A stretch of DNA of 32,557 nucleotides from NCBI GenBank assembly GCA_027577415.1, contig JANBQS010000123.1:1-32557 (forward strand), written 5' to 3'. Made by a program: the position numbers and the translations under genes. Shown here piece by piece: positions 17,025 to 26,038 of this stretch; the first letter of the stretch is position 1; each line of letters begins with the position of its first letter. This DNA is from Coemansia sp. RSA 922 (Eukaryota > Kickxellomycota > Kickxellomycetes > Kickxellales > Kickxellaceae). The notes under the pieces are model-generated. The model did no database searches. It saw nothing but the letters and a program-made list of their open reading frames with translations, and was not told where the DNA came from.

Positions 17025-19508
17025 TTAATTGTTGTTTGCCATGGCCATGCCGGAAATGGCAGCAACCCCCATGGCCAACGAGTCGTTCTGTGCTCCTTGG
17101 CGTCCAGCACCAGGGTTCTGCGCATTTGCGCGCTGCTGGTCGCTGTTATTTTCGGCTGCACTTGGCTGGCGGATGCCAAAAATATCGTCGTCATCATCGC
17201 TGTTCTCCGCTGCACTTGTCGTAGGCCGCCTGCGCAAGGACTCAGGTTTGGGCGCAATAGGATCCTCATCATACCCTGGCGGCGGGGAGACCATGGTAAC
17301 GGGCTGTAGCGGCAATGCGTAGCGAAGCCCCAACTCATGAATGACGTGGCGTAGGGCAAATGCAAACTTGGTCTTTACCGAGAAATGCTTGGCGCCATCC
17401 TGCCAGTTGGACTTGTAGTTAATACCTACACTGATCTGAACGCGGTTAGTGTTCTCCAACAAATCGACGTTGAATCCAACTGGGCTTATCAGATCGCGCG
17501 GGTTCTCCTCAGCATACTCGTTCATGCGATCGCGGATAGCGTAAATCTTGTCCGACGGAGTGTTAAAGTCCAAGCCAATGATAATAGACTCGCTCTGTGG
17601 CTTTGAGCGACGCAAGTTCTGGATCTTCATCGTTGCCAACTGACTGTTGGCGTAAACTGTGTAAGTGCCGTCAGTCTTGAAGAACACAGTGCTGAGCAGC
17701 CAGATTTTGCTCACAGTCAAGCTCTCGCCAACCACGACCACCGTGTCGCCGACGTCATAGGAATGCACGCTGAACAGGAAGATGAGACACTCGAACGCGG
17801 TCTTACAAGCTCCGCCAAAGATAAAGCTCCAACCAATAAGCAGCGGACCGATCGTAGCAAAAGTCTTGAGCGCGTCAACACCAAACACCATCAGCGCCAC
17901 AATGAGTACGATGACTAGGGCAAAGATAGTCATGAAGAGATCCAGTTTACCAACGACCTGCGACATGTCATTGAGAGCGCTGATAAGCGAGCGACGTTCC
18001 TTGTAAATGAGCACAACGCGGTCGCGCATCTCCCTTTTGCTGATATCGCCGTTACCGTCCTTGTCAAAGAACTCGAACGCCTTGATAGCGTCTTCCTCCT
18101 TTTCGAAAAACGGCAAAAAGTCGTCAACAACCAAATAGTCTCGGTCACTATGCAGGGCGCCAAACAGCTTACGCGCCAAACGGCTAGCATACTGATTCGA
18201 GTTCATGTCGATGCCACCGTCCAGTGCACGGTCCTTGATGTTCCACAGGCGAGTGGCAAAGCTCTTGGACGGCTTCTTTTGGTGCCGCGGCGGTTGCTTC
18301 GGGCTACGCGTACCAGAAAACGTGTTGCGCCAAAGACTACTTGACCCGGAGTGGCTTTTTCCCAGTGCAGGCGGCGATTCAAGCTTTTGCGGGACGCCGT
18401 CATTGCTAGCTAGCGCCTCGGCAAAGCCTGCGTTGTTGGAGGCAGTCGTTCCGGCCAAAAGTTCGCTGCGACTGCCAGCGGCATCGTGAGAAAAGGTGCC
18501 CGCCTGGCTCATCGCATAGGGAGTGTTGCCAGCACTGCCAGCAGCGGGCTTCCCACCGGCCTCGCGCGAGCGGTTGAGATGGTCGAGTACCCAGCTGGCA
18601 TAGGCCTGTTGCTCGATGCGCTCCTTGTATGCAGACTTGTGGAAGCGGGTGGCAATAATCTTGAGAACGAGCTTTTCCACACCGATAATCGTGCAAGCGA
18701 ACAATAGAAGCACATTGATCTGGAACAGGGCCTGGTCCCACGACGACGACCCCGCATCAACCTTGCCAATGAACCGGTACGAGGCGTTGGGAAACATAAT
18801 AACAAAGGCGATTAGAGAAGTAGCCGAAATGAGAATCATCTTGATAAAGGCCTTGACAGCAATAAAGAACTGCATCCGGTCCTTGAGCTTTTCGAGACCA
18901 CGCTTGCCCTTGAACGTACGTAGGATGTTTAGCGCCGCGTCAGGAACCATGTCCACCAAATGATAGATAAGTGTGCCAAATACCCACACAGCGGCTAAAA
19001 GGGCAAAAGACCGGGCGACGCACTGTAGATTGTACTTGAACTGGTAGTTTGGTACTGACTTTGACAAAGTGTCACGGAATGGCAGGTCCCGGTGCGATAC
19101 CATTACTGCGACTACTGGTATCATAAGAATGAGGCCGCCGCTTACCATGATACACAGCGCGCGTACCAAAGGGTGCATCCGCCAGAATCCCTTGACCTTT
19201 TTGGCACCTTCGTCTTTTTCGTCCACTTCGCCGCTTTCCTCGGACACTGTGTCCCAGTTAAAATCGTCTTGCAAGTTTGACGGGATATCGCAGGCAGGCA
19301 TAGCCAATGTGCTGCCGCTGAACCCCGAGGAACTGCCATGTACGTCATGAGGACGGTTGTCATTATGCTCGGCCGCCGCCGCCGCCGCCGCGGCAGTAGC
19401 AGCAAGTCCAACGCCAGCGCTGGGCATGTCTATAACCGCTGAGCCCCCCGCCTTTTCGTCGTAATCAGCGTTTTGTTCGGATCTAAACTTGATGTTTGGC
19501 ATTGTCAT
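17025..19508 (-). CDS. EF-hand MscS-type mechanosensitive channel, Msy1/Msy2 family (827 aa)
   Basis: The N-terminus is cytosolic, with a poly-Ala run (39-46) and acidic tract. Membrane segments follow at ~115-137, 166-188, 214-238 and 262-283. A long Ser/Gly/basic loop leads to an EF-hand whose loop DKDGNGDISKRE (482-493) has all expected Ca2+ ligands. Two more hydrophobic segments (~525-545 and 552-580) form the MscS pore region, with GACKTAFECLIFLFSVHSYDVGDTVVV. Next come the beta domain (VFFKTDGTYTVYANSQL) and the C-terminal cage (SESIIIGLDF, VGINYKSNW). In fission yeast, Msy1 and Msy2 sit in ER membranes and shape Ca2+ and volume responses to hypo-osmotic shock. The start at 19508 (MTMPNIKF) or two codons later is equally plausible. 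A TATATAAAT box lies about 175 bp upstream (19681-19689, minus strand). Confidence 0.93.
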   Translation of the reverse strand: MTMPNIKFRSEQNADYDEKAGGSAVIDMPSAGVGLAATAAAAAAAAEHNDNRPHDVHGSSSGFSGSTLAMPACDIPSNLQDDFNWDTVSEESGEVDEKDEGAKKVKGFWRMHPLVRALCIMVSGGLILMIPVVAVMVSHRDLPFRDTLSKSVPNYQFKYNLQCVARSFALLAAVWVFGTLIYHLVDMVPDAALNILRTFKGKRGLEKLKDRMQFFIAVKAFIKMILISATSLIAFVIMFPNASYRFIGKVDAGSSSWDQALFQINVLLLFACTIIGVEKLVLKIIATRFHKSAYKERIEQQAYASWVLDHLNRSREAGGKPAAGSAGNTPYAMSQAGTFSHDAAGSRSELLAGTTASNNAGFAEALASNDGVPQKLESPPALGKSHSGSSSLWRNTFSGTRSPKQPPRHQKKPSKSFATRLWNIKDRALDGGIDMNSNQYASRLARKLFGALHSDRDYLVVDDFLPFFEKEEDAIKAFEFFDKDGNGDISKREMRDRVVLIYKERRSLISALNDMSQVVGKLDLFMTIFALVIVLIVALMVFGVDALKTFATIGPLLIGWSFIFGGACKTAFECLIFLFSVHSYDVGDTVVVVGESLTVSKIWLLSTVFFKTDGTYTVYANSQLATMKIQNLRRSKPQSESIIIGLDFNTPSDKIYAIRDRMNEYAEENPRDLISPVGFNVDLLENTNRVQISVGINYKSNWQDGAKHFSVKTKFAFALRHVIHELGLRYALPLQPVTMVSPPPGYDEDPIAPKPESLRRRPTTSAAENSDDDDDIFGIRQPSAAENNSDQQRANAQNPGAGRQGAQNDSLAMGVAAISGMAMANNN
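19372..19393 (-). repeat. GCC/GCG trinucleotide run encoding poly-Ala
   Basis: A pure CGC/GCC-type triplet run on the plus strand encodes eight successive Ala residues near the channel N-terminus. Confidence 0.8.
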
Positions 19509-19891
19509 AAAAGTGTGGATCTCGCTAGGGAACTACGAGGTAGGATAGAAAAAAATATGTGGATGATAATGCGATGTTTTTTTTTTTGGAAGAGAAAGAA
19601 GAGAAGACGTTTGAAGGAGAATCTTGCTTAACCATTTTCATGCTTCCACGCCATTCGCACAAGTATTCCCCAATCCAACTATTTATATAGTTTTGTGATG
19701 GCGACTGTGAGCGGCGAACGACGAAAAAGGGAATGGACATGCCGAAATGATCGGCATTTTTTTTTCTGCCATGCGATTACAAGGCAATCTATCTGCATCC
19801 AAGCACCCAAGCAGTTCATAATGACGTCGGCAAAGGCGCATTTATTGTGATAAAAACAATGGTTTACTCCGATTGGCTAGGTACCAAATGG

Positions 19892-19903
19892 GCTCACGTG
19901 AGC
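19892..19903. promoter_or_regulatory. Perfect palindromic E-box GCTCACGTGAGC
   Basis: CACGTG core at 19895-19900, about 185 bp before the phosphodiesterase ATG. CACGTG is the site of bHLH factors such as Pho4 and Cbf1. Confidence 0.6.
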
Positions 19904-19988
19904 TGATGGGCTGCAAAAGCGAAGCCAAGTTTGTGTTTCGCCTCCTTGAAAACCGGAAGCAGTGATAGTTTCAAAAAGGTCCTGTTTA

Positions 19989-20010
19989 CAAAGAGGAGAA
20001 GTCCTCTTTG
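19989..20010 (+). repeat. 9-bp inverted repeat with GAAG loop
   Basis: CAAAGAGGA (19989-19997), loop GAAG, TCCTCTTTG (20002-20010). The arms are perfectly complementary. It lies 73 bp before the ATG, so it may be in the 5' untranslated region of the phosphodiesterase mRNA. Confidence 0.75.
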
Positions 20011-20082
20011 AATTCAACAGCCAATGCTTTTTTCTTTTGTCACCTCACACTCTTCCTCATTCACTTATTCTCAATCTAAATA

Positions 20083-21843
20083 ATGCGTAGCGGCAGAGAA
20101 AAGACAGGCTTGATGGCCGTCGTTAACGACGCGCCCGGACGAACTCCAGATACTCAGCGACAGGAGGAGCGCAGCCGGCACCTAGTATTAGTACGCGGGG
20201 TAGGGTTGTTCCTGCTATTGATTCCAACTGGACTGATTTTACTTTGCCTTGGCGCATACGTCTACGGCAGAGCGTGCCCAGCAGCTAGCACGCACGAACA
20301 TCATGCCGAGTACCTCTCCTTGTACCCAGTCAACAAGCACCACCCGGCCGAAACGCACGACCAGCGGCTTTTATCCAATGGAACACACTGGTTCAAGCCA
20401 ACAGTTATCCTCGTATCGCTCGATGGGTTCCGCGCAGACTACTTGGACCGCGGAATCACACCTGAGCTCCTGCATATTGGTCGACAGGGTCTACGAGCAG
20501 ACTACATGATCCCATCGTTCCCCTCATCGACCTTCCCTAACCATTATTCGATTGCGACTGGATTGTACCCAGGAGTCCACGGTATGGTGAGCAACGAGTT
20601 CTACGACACTTTGCTTAATGACTCGTTCTCTTACAAGAATCCGAAAAATAATTTGGAGTCGCGGTGGTGGGAGGGCGGTGAGCCTATTTGGGTGACGGCT
20701 GAGAAGCAAGGACAAATATCTGCTATTAATATGTGGCCAGGGTCGACAGCGGTTATTCACGGAACCAAGCCCACCTACGTACTACCCTTTAGGTACGGTG
20801 TGAGCCCGTTGACAAAGGTTAGGCAGCTGGCAGACTGGTTAGATTTGCCCCAAGACAAGCGCCCGTCATTTTTGGCCACCTACATGCCAGAAGTCGATAG
20901 CGCCGCACATCAGGTGGGTCCCGACACGAAGCAAGTCAACGATGCTGTGCAGCTAGTCGACGGAGCTCTAGGCGAGCTATGGCGACAGATTGGACAACGC
21001 AATCTCACACATATCGTAAACCTCATGGTAGTCAGCGACCATGGCATGGCAGCGACGCAAACACACAAATGCGCGATCTACATTGACGATATAATCGACA
21101 CTACCAAGCTACATGGTATCTATGGATGGCCACTCGGCGGAGTGCAGCCCAAAGATAACGCCGACATTTTGCCAATGTACCACAAACTCAAGCGCGCTAG
21201 CAAGGGTAAGCCCTGGACAGTGTATTTACGCGAAAACGTGCCTGAGCGCTTCCACTACACGCATCAGTCGAGAGTTGCGCCAATCATGGTTATTCCCGAG
21301 CTCCCTTACTATGTCACCACGCATGCCAGTAACTTGTTCCACGCCAAAGAGCTGACCTCAAAGGAAGAGTTCCCTGTGTTTGGCGCACATGGATACGATA
21401 ACTTGCATCCGCTTATGCGTGCCACCTTTTTGGCTGCCGGTCCAGCCTTCAGATCCCGCGATGTCAACGCCCCGCCGCTCCCCCTCGCCAAAGCGCCGCT
21501 GGACGGATCGGTTTCTATTCAGGGCCGGGTGGCAAAGGGCCAAGTCGAGGCTAATGACGGCTCGCGTATCTCGGACATGGACGCTATGCAGGACTACTTG
21601 GACCTAGTGCGTAATGCTCTGGTATCTCGTCCTGACCACACTACTCCGCGACCCGGCGTAAAGCACCAGGCGGAGTATGACGCTATATGGGGAGAGAGTC
21701 ATCTAAGCGAAGCGAAACTGCGCAATATCCGTCACCCGCCCTTTGAGAACGTCGAGTTGTACGCTTTGATGACTCGTATTCTGGATCTCAAGCCAGCACC
21801 TAACAACGGTACCGCAGAGTTTGGTCGCTGGTGGTTACAATGA
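20083..21843 (+). CDS. Membrane-anchored ectonucleotide pyrophosphatase/phosphodiesterase (586 aa)
   Basis: Type II membrane protein: charged N-terminus, one membrane segment (~35-61), then a lumenal or extracellular catalytic domain. All hallmark residues are present: Asp114 (VSLDGFRADY), nucleophile Thr150 (FPSSTFPNHY), Asp272 and His276 (EVDSAAHQVGP), Asp319-His320 (SDHGM) and His436 (GAHGYDN). These two-zinc enzymes hydrolyse nucleotides to nucleoside monophosphates plus pyrophosphate or phosphate. The yeast homologues Npp1 and Npp2 help scavenge phosphate from nucleotides. The C-terminal ~120 residues look diverged, with an insertion after AGPAFRSRD. N-glycosylation sequons occur (NGT, NDS, NLT). 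Start MRSGREKTGL. Its promoter carries a CACGTG palindrome. Substrate preference is not readable from sequence. Confidence 0.94.
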   Translation: MRSGREKTGLMAVVNDAPGRTPDTQRQEERSRHLVLVRGVGLFLLLIPTGLILLCLGAYVYGRACPAASTHEHHAEYLSLYPVNKHHPAETHDQRLLSNGTHWFKPTVILVSLDGFRADYLDRGITPELLHIGRQGLRADYMIPSFPSSTFPNHYSIATGLYPGVHGMVSNEFYDTLLNDSFSYKNPKNNLESRWWEGGEPIWVTAEKQGQISAINMWPGSTAVIHGTKPTYVLPFRYGVSPLTKVRQLADWLDLPQDKRPSFLATYMPEVDSAAHQVGPDTKQVNDAVQLVDGALGELWRQIGQRNLTHIVNLMVVSDHGMAATQTHKCAIYIDDIIDTTKLHGIYGWPLGGVQPKDNADILPMYHKLKRASKGKPWTVYLRENVPERFHYTHQSRVAPIMVIPELPYYVTTHASNLFHAKELTSKEEFPVFGAHGYDNLHPLMRATFLAAGPAFRSRDVNAPPLPLAKAPLDGSVSIQGRVAKGQVEANDGSRISDMDAMQDYLDLVRNALVSRPDHTTPRPGVKHQAEYDAIWGESHLSEAKLRNIRHPPFENVELYALMTRILDLKPAPNNGTAEFGRWWLQ

Positions 21844-21898
21844 TTTAGACATATTTCGTAATGCATTACTACATTTTGACTAATGTTGCATTTAATCC

Positions 21899-23410
21899 TC
21901 AGGGGCGTGGTGGAATTGGCGGTGGTGCAGTGTCAGGCATCTTGCCCTTGGCCTTGGTCGATATACGCTGTAGAGGAACTGGTGCAGGGGCTGGCTCTGA
22001 GACAGACACATCTTTTACAATGGCTGGAACAACTTGTAATTGTGCCAAAGACGATGACCCAGCAACGCCAGATGCCAACGCCATCGATAGCCGATTACTA
22101 GACAAGGTAGCATAGTCCTGCTGCTTATACTTCCACTCTTCAAATGCCGCAATCGTATCCTTGTACACCCAGTGACAGCGCTTAGTCTCATCAGTAGCCA
22201 ACTTTAGTCGCCGTGTAGTCTGCGTGTGCTCGCTAGTCAGCGACGAAATGTGGTTGGCAATAAGAGAGTTTAGTCGATTCACCTCCCTGAGCATATCTTG
22301 GATAACCCTATTGGTTTGCGGATCTTCGTCGATGGGCAAGGTGACCAGGTTGTCGATGAGCATTCCACCCAGCGACGTTAGTTCTTGCGCGATAGTGTCC
22401 ATTTTATCCAGTTGCTCCGAGGTAGGCTCTATGTGCCTGCTGGCGCGCGACGACTTTGACTGCCCGGATACTCGGTCACTGGAGATACCACCGTTGTGTC
22501 CCGCGTTTCCCGATCCACCTCGCGAGTGACTGCCCTTCTGCACCTTTCTGTTATCAGGCGTAACATACATAAACGAATGCAAGTCGTCGGTACGTTCAAG
22601 CGACGGATAAGGCCATCCTTGTTGCTCGCGGATATTATGCGGAGTGAGTAGCAAAAAGCTCAGCGACGGCGACAATCCAGTATAATTGTAAAACGAATCG
22701 ACAACAGACGCCAAGTACTTGGCAGCTTGTGGCGCAGATCGCAACAACATATACCAGCGACTAGCCAAAGACACCAAAACCAAGCGTATGTCTAGCGGTA
22801 TGGCTGTACTCCGAACACAGGCGAGAAGTCGAGTGGCGTGAGTAATGTCGCCAAATAACTGTGAGGCTTCTCGAGGAAACGAGTGCACAATGCCATGGAA
22901 CACTTGTAGAAGATCCGTGCTCAGTTTAATGTCTGCTGGCGAAATAGCTTCGTCTGTTGACTGTGTGCTGCTGCCTCCATTGCTAGTACTCTCGCGTCGG
23001 TTGCTAGTGCTTTTCCTGCTGTATTGTTCTTGCTGCTGTTGTCTCAGCCATCCGTCTTCAATTGCCTTTAACACTATATCAAATGCCTTTGTGAGTCTAC
23101 TCCAAGACAATAAAACCCGCAAAAATGAAAAGCAACGTTATTAATCGTGTTCAATAAGAGCGTCTTACAACTAGCGATGTTGGCGAGAGAAAACTTACGC
23201 ACTAGGAGGCTGTTTGGCGATGATGTCGTAGACCTTGTCGTAGGCACTGGGATCTGTTGCGGCCTCATCTACACCAAGTCAAAGATAGCGCAAAAATTAT
23301 TAGTTTTTTTTATAGTAAAAGACGATGACGTCGTCTATGATAACTAATAAAGTGGATACGTTACGTATGGCCTTGCGTAGCTTTGACCGACTGAGCCAAA
23401 AGACCGGCAT
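21899..23410 (-). CDS. VHS-GAT domain adaptor (three exons, 437 aa), Lsb5/GGA/TOM1-like
   Basis: Exons 23410-23365, 23268-23199 and 23096-21899 join in frame (46, 70 and 1198 bp). The short exons supply the start of a VHS/ENTH-like superhelix: SKLRKAI, HEAATDPSAYDKVYDIIAKQPPSA, then LTKAFDIVLKAIEDGW. After a Ser/Gln loop come LSTDLLQVFHGIVHSF and a run to SVVDSFYNYTGL, typical of VHS ends. Residues ~270-370 form a three-helix GAT-like bundle (DNLVTLPIDEDPQTNRVIQD, then LNSLIANHISSLTSEHT). The C-terminus ends in TAPPPIPPRP, a class II SH3 ligand. VHS-GAT proteins sort ubiquitinated cargo at endosomes or the trans-Golgi; yeast Lsb5 links to actin assembly. The GAT call is stronger than the VHS call. 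Convergent with the phosphodiesterase, 55 bp away. Confidence 0.75.
23097..23198 (-). other. Intron 2 of the VHS-GAT gene
   Basis: 102 bp, donor GTAAGT, acceptor GGAGTAG, branch-like TTAATAAC. Splicing is phase 2 and joins PPSA to LTKAFD. Confidence 0.75.
23269..23364 (-). other. Intron 1 of the VHS-GAT gene
   Basis: 96 bp, donor GTAACG, acceptor GTGTAG, branch-like ACTAATAAT. Splicing is phase 1. Confidence 0.7.
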
Positions 23411-23810
23411 GATTTGTATACGAGTGTGCAAAAAAATGGAAAGCTGAGCAGAATGGAAAGAAAAAAGAGCAGAGGAGAAAGAAGAAAGTGGTGGCAGCCA
23501 CAAGTACCTTTTTTTTTTTGAGGTTGGGAAGAGCTGCAGCGGAGATTAAGTGTTCTCTAAATGGAAAATCAGCAGTGGCATGCAATGCAGGCGATTGTAT
23601 GTATGCGCAGCAAGAAATGTATTGCCAACGGCAAGCGCACTTCCTGAAGCGTCCTATATCGAACTTTGGACCAATTTTATAGCGGCCGACGCTATAAATA
23701 AATTGGATGCCGCATCTTGGCGTTGGCGCTTTGTAGCTGGTGATGTCGAGAGATAGGAAACTGCGCAAAAAAATTTCATTAGGAAAACATCCAGCAAGAT
23801 CATAAATTTT
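23411..23810 (-). other. Upstream region of the VHS-GAT gene
   Basis: 400 bp to the M20 stop. A TATAAAAT on the minus strand (23674-23681) lies 264 bp before the ATG. An open minus frame, 23361-23768, has no family features. No other gene seen. Confidence 0.5.
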
Positions 23811-25007
23811 TTATTTGTGATCTCCATTATTCCGCTGGCGCTCCTCGTGTGCCCTTTTCACTTGCTTCCAGAAGCCCTCGTCAACCAGGCAACGGGCAAC
23901 CACGCGAGCAGCAGTCTTGGCGGCAAAAATCGTCCGCCTATGAGCTTCAACCGACCTGGCTTCCTTAGTAAACTCCACGGTATGGTTAGGCACTCTTGTG
24001 CCGGCCAAGTCAAACATGCCATGCAACGAGATAAACTTTTGCGACAAATTGCCGAAATCCGTAGACCCACCGACACCCCGCTCTGGCGGCAGATGATACT
24101 CGCCTTCCATAATTTCCTCGTAAAGCTGACCCAACACTGGGTTATCCTGGTTATCCAAGTACGCAAACTCCTCGGTCACCTTGTGCGTACACCCGGTAGC
24201 CAATGCCGCTGCCTCAAAGACTCGCAGTGTTCGCTCGCGCAGTATATCTAGTTCGCTTGCCCATGAAGTGCGGATCGTGTATTCGATGCACGAGTACTCG
24301 GGGATAACATTGGCAGCTTGTCCGCCATTAGTGATTATGCCGTGTGTGCGCCAGTCCGGTTTTAGTTGTTCGCGCAGGGCACCCATGCTAAGCATTGCAA
24401 TATTGGCAGCAGTACCCGCGTTAATTCCGTCCCAAGGAGCCATAGCCGCATGCGATGCCTTGCCAAAGTATTCTACCTTCATTGACAGACAACACTGGGA
24501 GTGCCGGGCCCCAGAGTATCCTGCTGTCGGGTGCAGCATCATCAATAGGTCTGTACCGTCAAACACGCCGTGGTCCAGCATGGTAATTTTGCCGCCAATT
24601 GCTTCTTCAGCCGGCGTTCCATACAGCTTTACTGTGCCAGGAATCCTACACTTGTCCATGACCCTAGTAGTAGCCAAAAACAAGGCTACACCTGATATCG
24701 CTATCAGGTTGTGCCCGCAGCCATGGCCTATTCCAGGCAGAGCGTCATACTCGGAACAAAATCCAATGTTTAGACCATGGGCGCCAGCCGATGACACGTA
24801 GGTAGAAACAAAGGCCGTGCTGAGTCCGGCTATGTTGCGCTGTACTTCAAAGCCGCTGGTCTCTAGATAATCGACGAGTACTTGACACGCCGCTTTCTCT
24901 TCCAGGGCTAGCTCAGGGTTGTCGTGAATAGTCAGCGAGGGCTTGCGTAGGTCCGAGCTGGCCTCATCAATAGCGCCAGCAACAATGTTGTCTACTGAAA
25001 TAATCAT
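23811..25007 (-). CDS. M20 family amidohydrolase / aminoacylase-like peptidase (398 aa)
   Basis: I start at ATG 25007 (MIISVDNIVAGAIDEAS), which gives the usual family N-terminus. The frame is open 45 codons further upstream without similarity. Hallmarks: HDNPELALEE (28-37), EYDALPGIGHGCGHN (86-100) with metal-site Cys/His, TPAEEAIGGK (131-140) with the general-base Glu pair, the dimerisation-domain GKASHAAMAPWDGINA (182-197) and GGSTDFGNLS (313-322). This pattern suits the PM20D2/ACY1L2 subgroup, which hydrolyses N-acyl amino acids or dipeptides. There is no signal peptide, so it is cytosolic. No intron. It is divergent from the small GPI-type gene at 25674. The exact substrate is unknown. 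Confidence 0.92.
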   Translation of the reverse strand: MIISVDNIVAGAIDEASSDLRKPSLTIHDNPELALEEKAACQVLVDYLETSGFEVQRNIAGLSTAFVSTYVSSAGAHGLNIGFCSEYDALPGIGHGCGHNLIAISGVALFLATTRVMDKCRIPGTVKLYGTPAEEAIGGKITMLDHGVFDGTDLLMMLHPTAGYSGARHSQCCLSMKVEYFGKASHAAMAPWDGINAGTAANIAMLSMGALREQLKPDWRTHGIITNGGQAANVIPEYSCIEYTIRTSWASELDILRERTLRVFEAAALATGCTHKVTEEFAYLDNQDNPVLGQLYEEIMEGEYHLPPERGVGGSTDFGNLSQKFISLHGMFDLAGTRVPNHTVEFTKEARSVEAHRRTIFAAKTAARVVARCLVDEGFWKQVKRAHEERQRNNGDHK

Positions 25008-25673
25008 AATACAAAAAAAAACAAGATATTGACACAACTGGGTTAGAAGCGGGTGAAAGCTTGGAGGCGAAACGATTCGGAGACCCATGTGAGAAAGCTG
25101 GATCAAATCAAACAGTGGGACCGCGATTAGTGTACCCTTCAAGCTCCATTATACAACTAGGACGACTCTGCCTCTCTCGGCTACGTGTAGAAGCGCAGAG
25201 GCAAATAGGACAGGGTCGATCAATGTACTTGTTTGTTGACAACAAAGACTCACTACACCTTTGCATTTCTTAAGCAAGAAAGCGCATGCGGGAGATAAAA
25301 TAGTAGCAGAGCTGAATATCTCCACACTTATTCAAGAGAGCGTGTCATAGTTCCAAGACATTTCCTTGACCACTTGCTAGACACGTCAGTAGCGATCTGA
25401 TGGCGCAGTAACGAACAAGAGACACGCAATAAATATGAGCACTACACTAGTACACAGCAAAATCCAGCCACCATTCTTTCGCTTTCAGGCAGGCGAAAAG
25501 TTCACACACTACGCAATTATTTGCATGACAAATTTTCACACACACCTTTGGTCAAAAAAAGGTGGCGAGGACCGCATATATTAATCACCAAGTGCGGTCA
25601 AGAAAAGTTTTGGAGCTTTAGCTTGCAATACTTTTCTTTTAACTGCTCCAATACATTATTTTTTTTATTACTC
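25008..25673. promoter_or_regulatory. Divergent region between the M20 and GPI-protein genes; duplicated block from 25278
   Basis: The left half is ordinary spacer. From about 25278 (GAAAGCGCATGC) to the ATG it is similar to 29726-30180. Shared strings include ACTTGCTAGA, AATAAATATGAGC, TTCACACACTACGCA and the 47-bp core block at 25561. This copy lacks about 50 bp present in the other (roughly 29964-30008). Confidence 0.75.
25561..25607 (+). promoter_or_regulatory. Conserved 47-bp core promoter block, copy A
   Basis: It matches 30075-30121 at 46 of 47 positions, while DNA on both sides has many differences and gaps. It contains TATATTAATC, placed 97 bp before the ATG. Confidence 0.75.
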
Positions 25674-26030
25674 ATGTCACTAATCAAGTACACATTCATC
25701 GTAGTCTCTCTGACTCTTGCTCACAACTCAGTTGCTGAGATGACAGAAGTAGGATATGCGCCGCAGACGCTGGTTGCCGCTCAGCAGTATATGATTAACA
25801 GACCTACCTTTGCTCGAGGCGATGGCATACACGGATACGGTCACGATAATGGGCGCGCTGGCCAGGATGCCAGTAATGGTATTGACGGTGAACCCGAAAG
25901 CGCAGAGTCTAGAGATATTGAGGCATCATCATCTGAAACCATGGATAACTCTGCTGCGCCCCCTTGTGGTGGCTCCCTGGTGCTAACTGTGCTACTAGCT
26001 GCTGGCAGCGTGTGGGCGGCTGCCTTTTAG
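25674..26030 (+). CDS. Small secreted GPI-type surface protein, copy A (118 aa)
   Basis: Start MSLIKYTFIVVSLTLAHNSVAE, a signal peptide shared with copy B. The mature part reads MTEVGYAPQTLVAAQQYMI, then NRPTFARGDGIHGYGH, a short acidic Ser-rich linker, and EASSSETMDNSAAPP. The C-terminus GGSLVLTVLLAAGSVWAAAF is a hydrophobic tail after small residues, the pattern of a GPI-attachment signal (candidate site in DNSA). There are no enzymatic motifs. It is similar to the 147-residue protein at 30181, which has an extra Gly/His/Asp-rich segment. A plasma-membrane or wall role is inference. I recognise no named family. It abuts the HGH1 relic: its stop at 26030 is 9 bp from the end of the relic. 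Confidence 0.78.
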   Translation: MSLIKYTFIVVSLTLAHNSVAEMTEVGYAPQTLVAAQQYMINRPTFARGDGIHGYGHDNGRAGQDASNGIDGEPESAESRDIEASSSETMDNSAAPPCGGSLVLTVLLAAGSVWAAAF

Positions 26031-26038
26031 TAACAATT

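Larger units (their letters stand above)
19509..20082. promoter_or_regulatory. Divergent promoter of the channel and phosphodiesterase genes
   Basis: 574 bp. Elements seen: TATATAAAT on the minus strand (19681-19689), CRE-like TGACGTC (19822-19828), an inverted CCAAT (19872-19876), the 12-bp palindrome GCTCACGTGAGC (19892-19903) with an E-box core, a hairpin-forming inverted repeat (19989-20010), and a direct CCAAT (20021-20025). No gene is seen inside. Which elements serve which gene is not decided by sequence alone. Confidence 0.6.
25278..26033 (+). repeat. Duplicated promoter-plus-gene block, copy A
   Basis: Pairs with 29726-30627 (copy B), in the same orientation 4.4 kb away. Homology covers ~400 bp of upstream DNA and the whole coding region, and fades just past the stop codon. 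Confidence 0.85.

Noticed and set aside
25008..25142. 45-residue N-terminal extension of the M20 amidohydrolase
   Set aside because: Not family-like and partly encoded by a poly-T tract; the ATG at 25007 gives the normal N-terminus.
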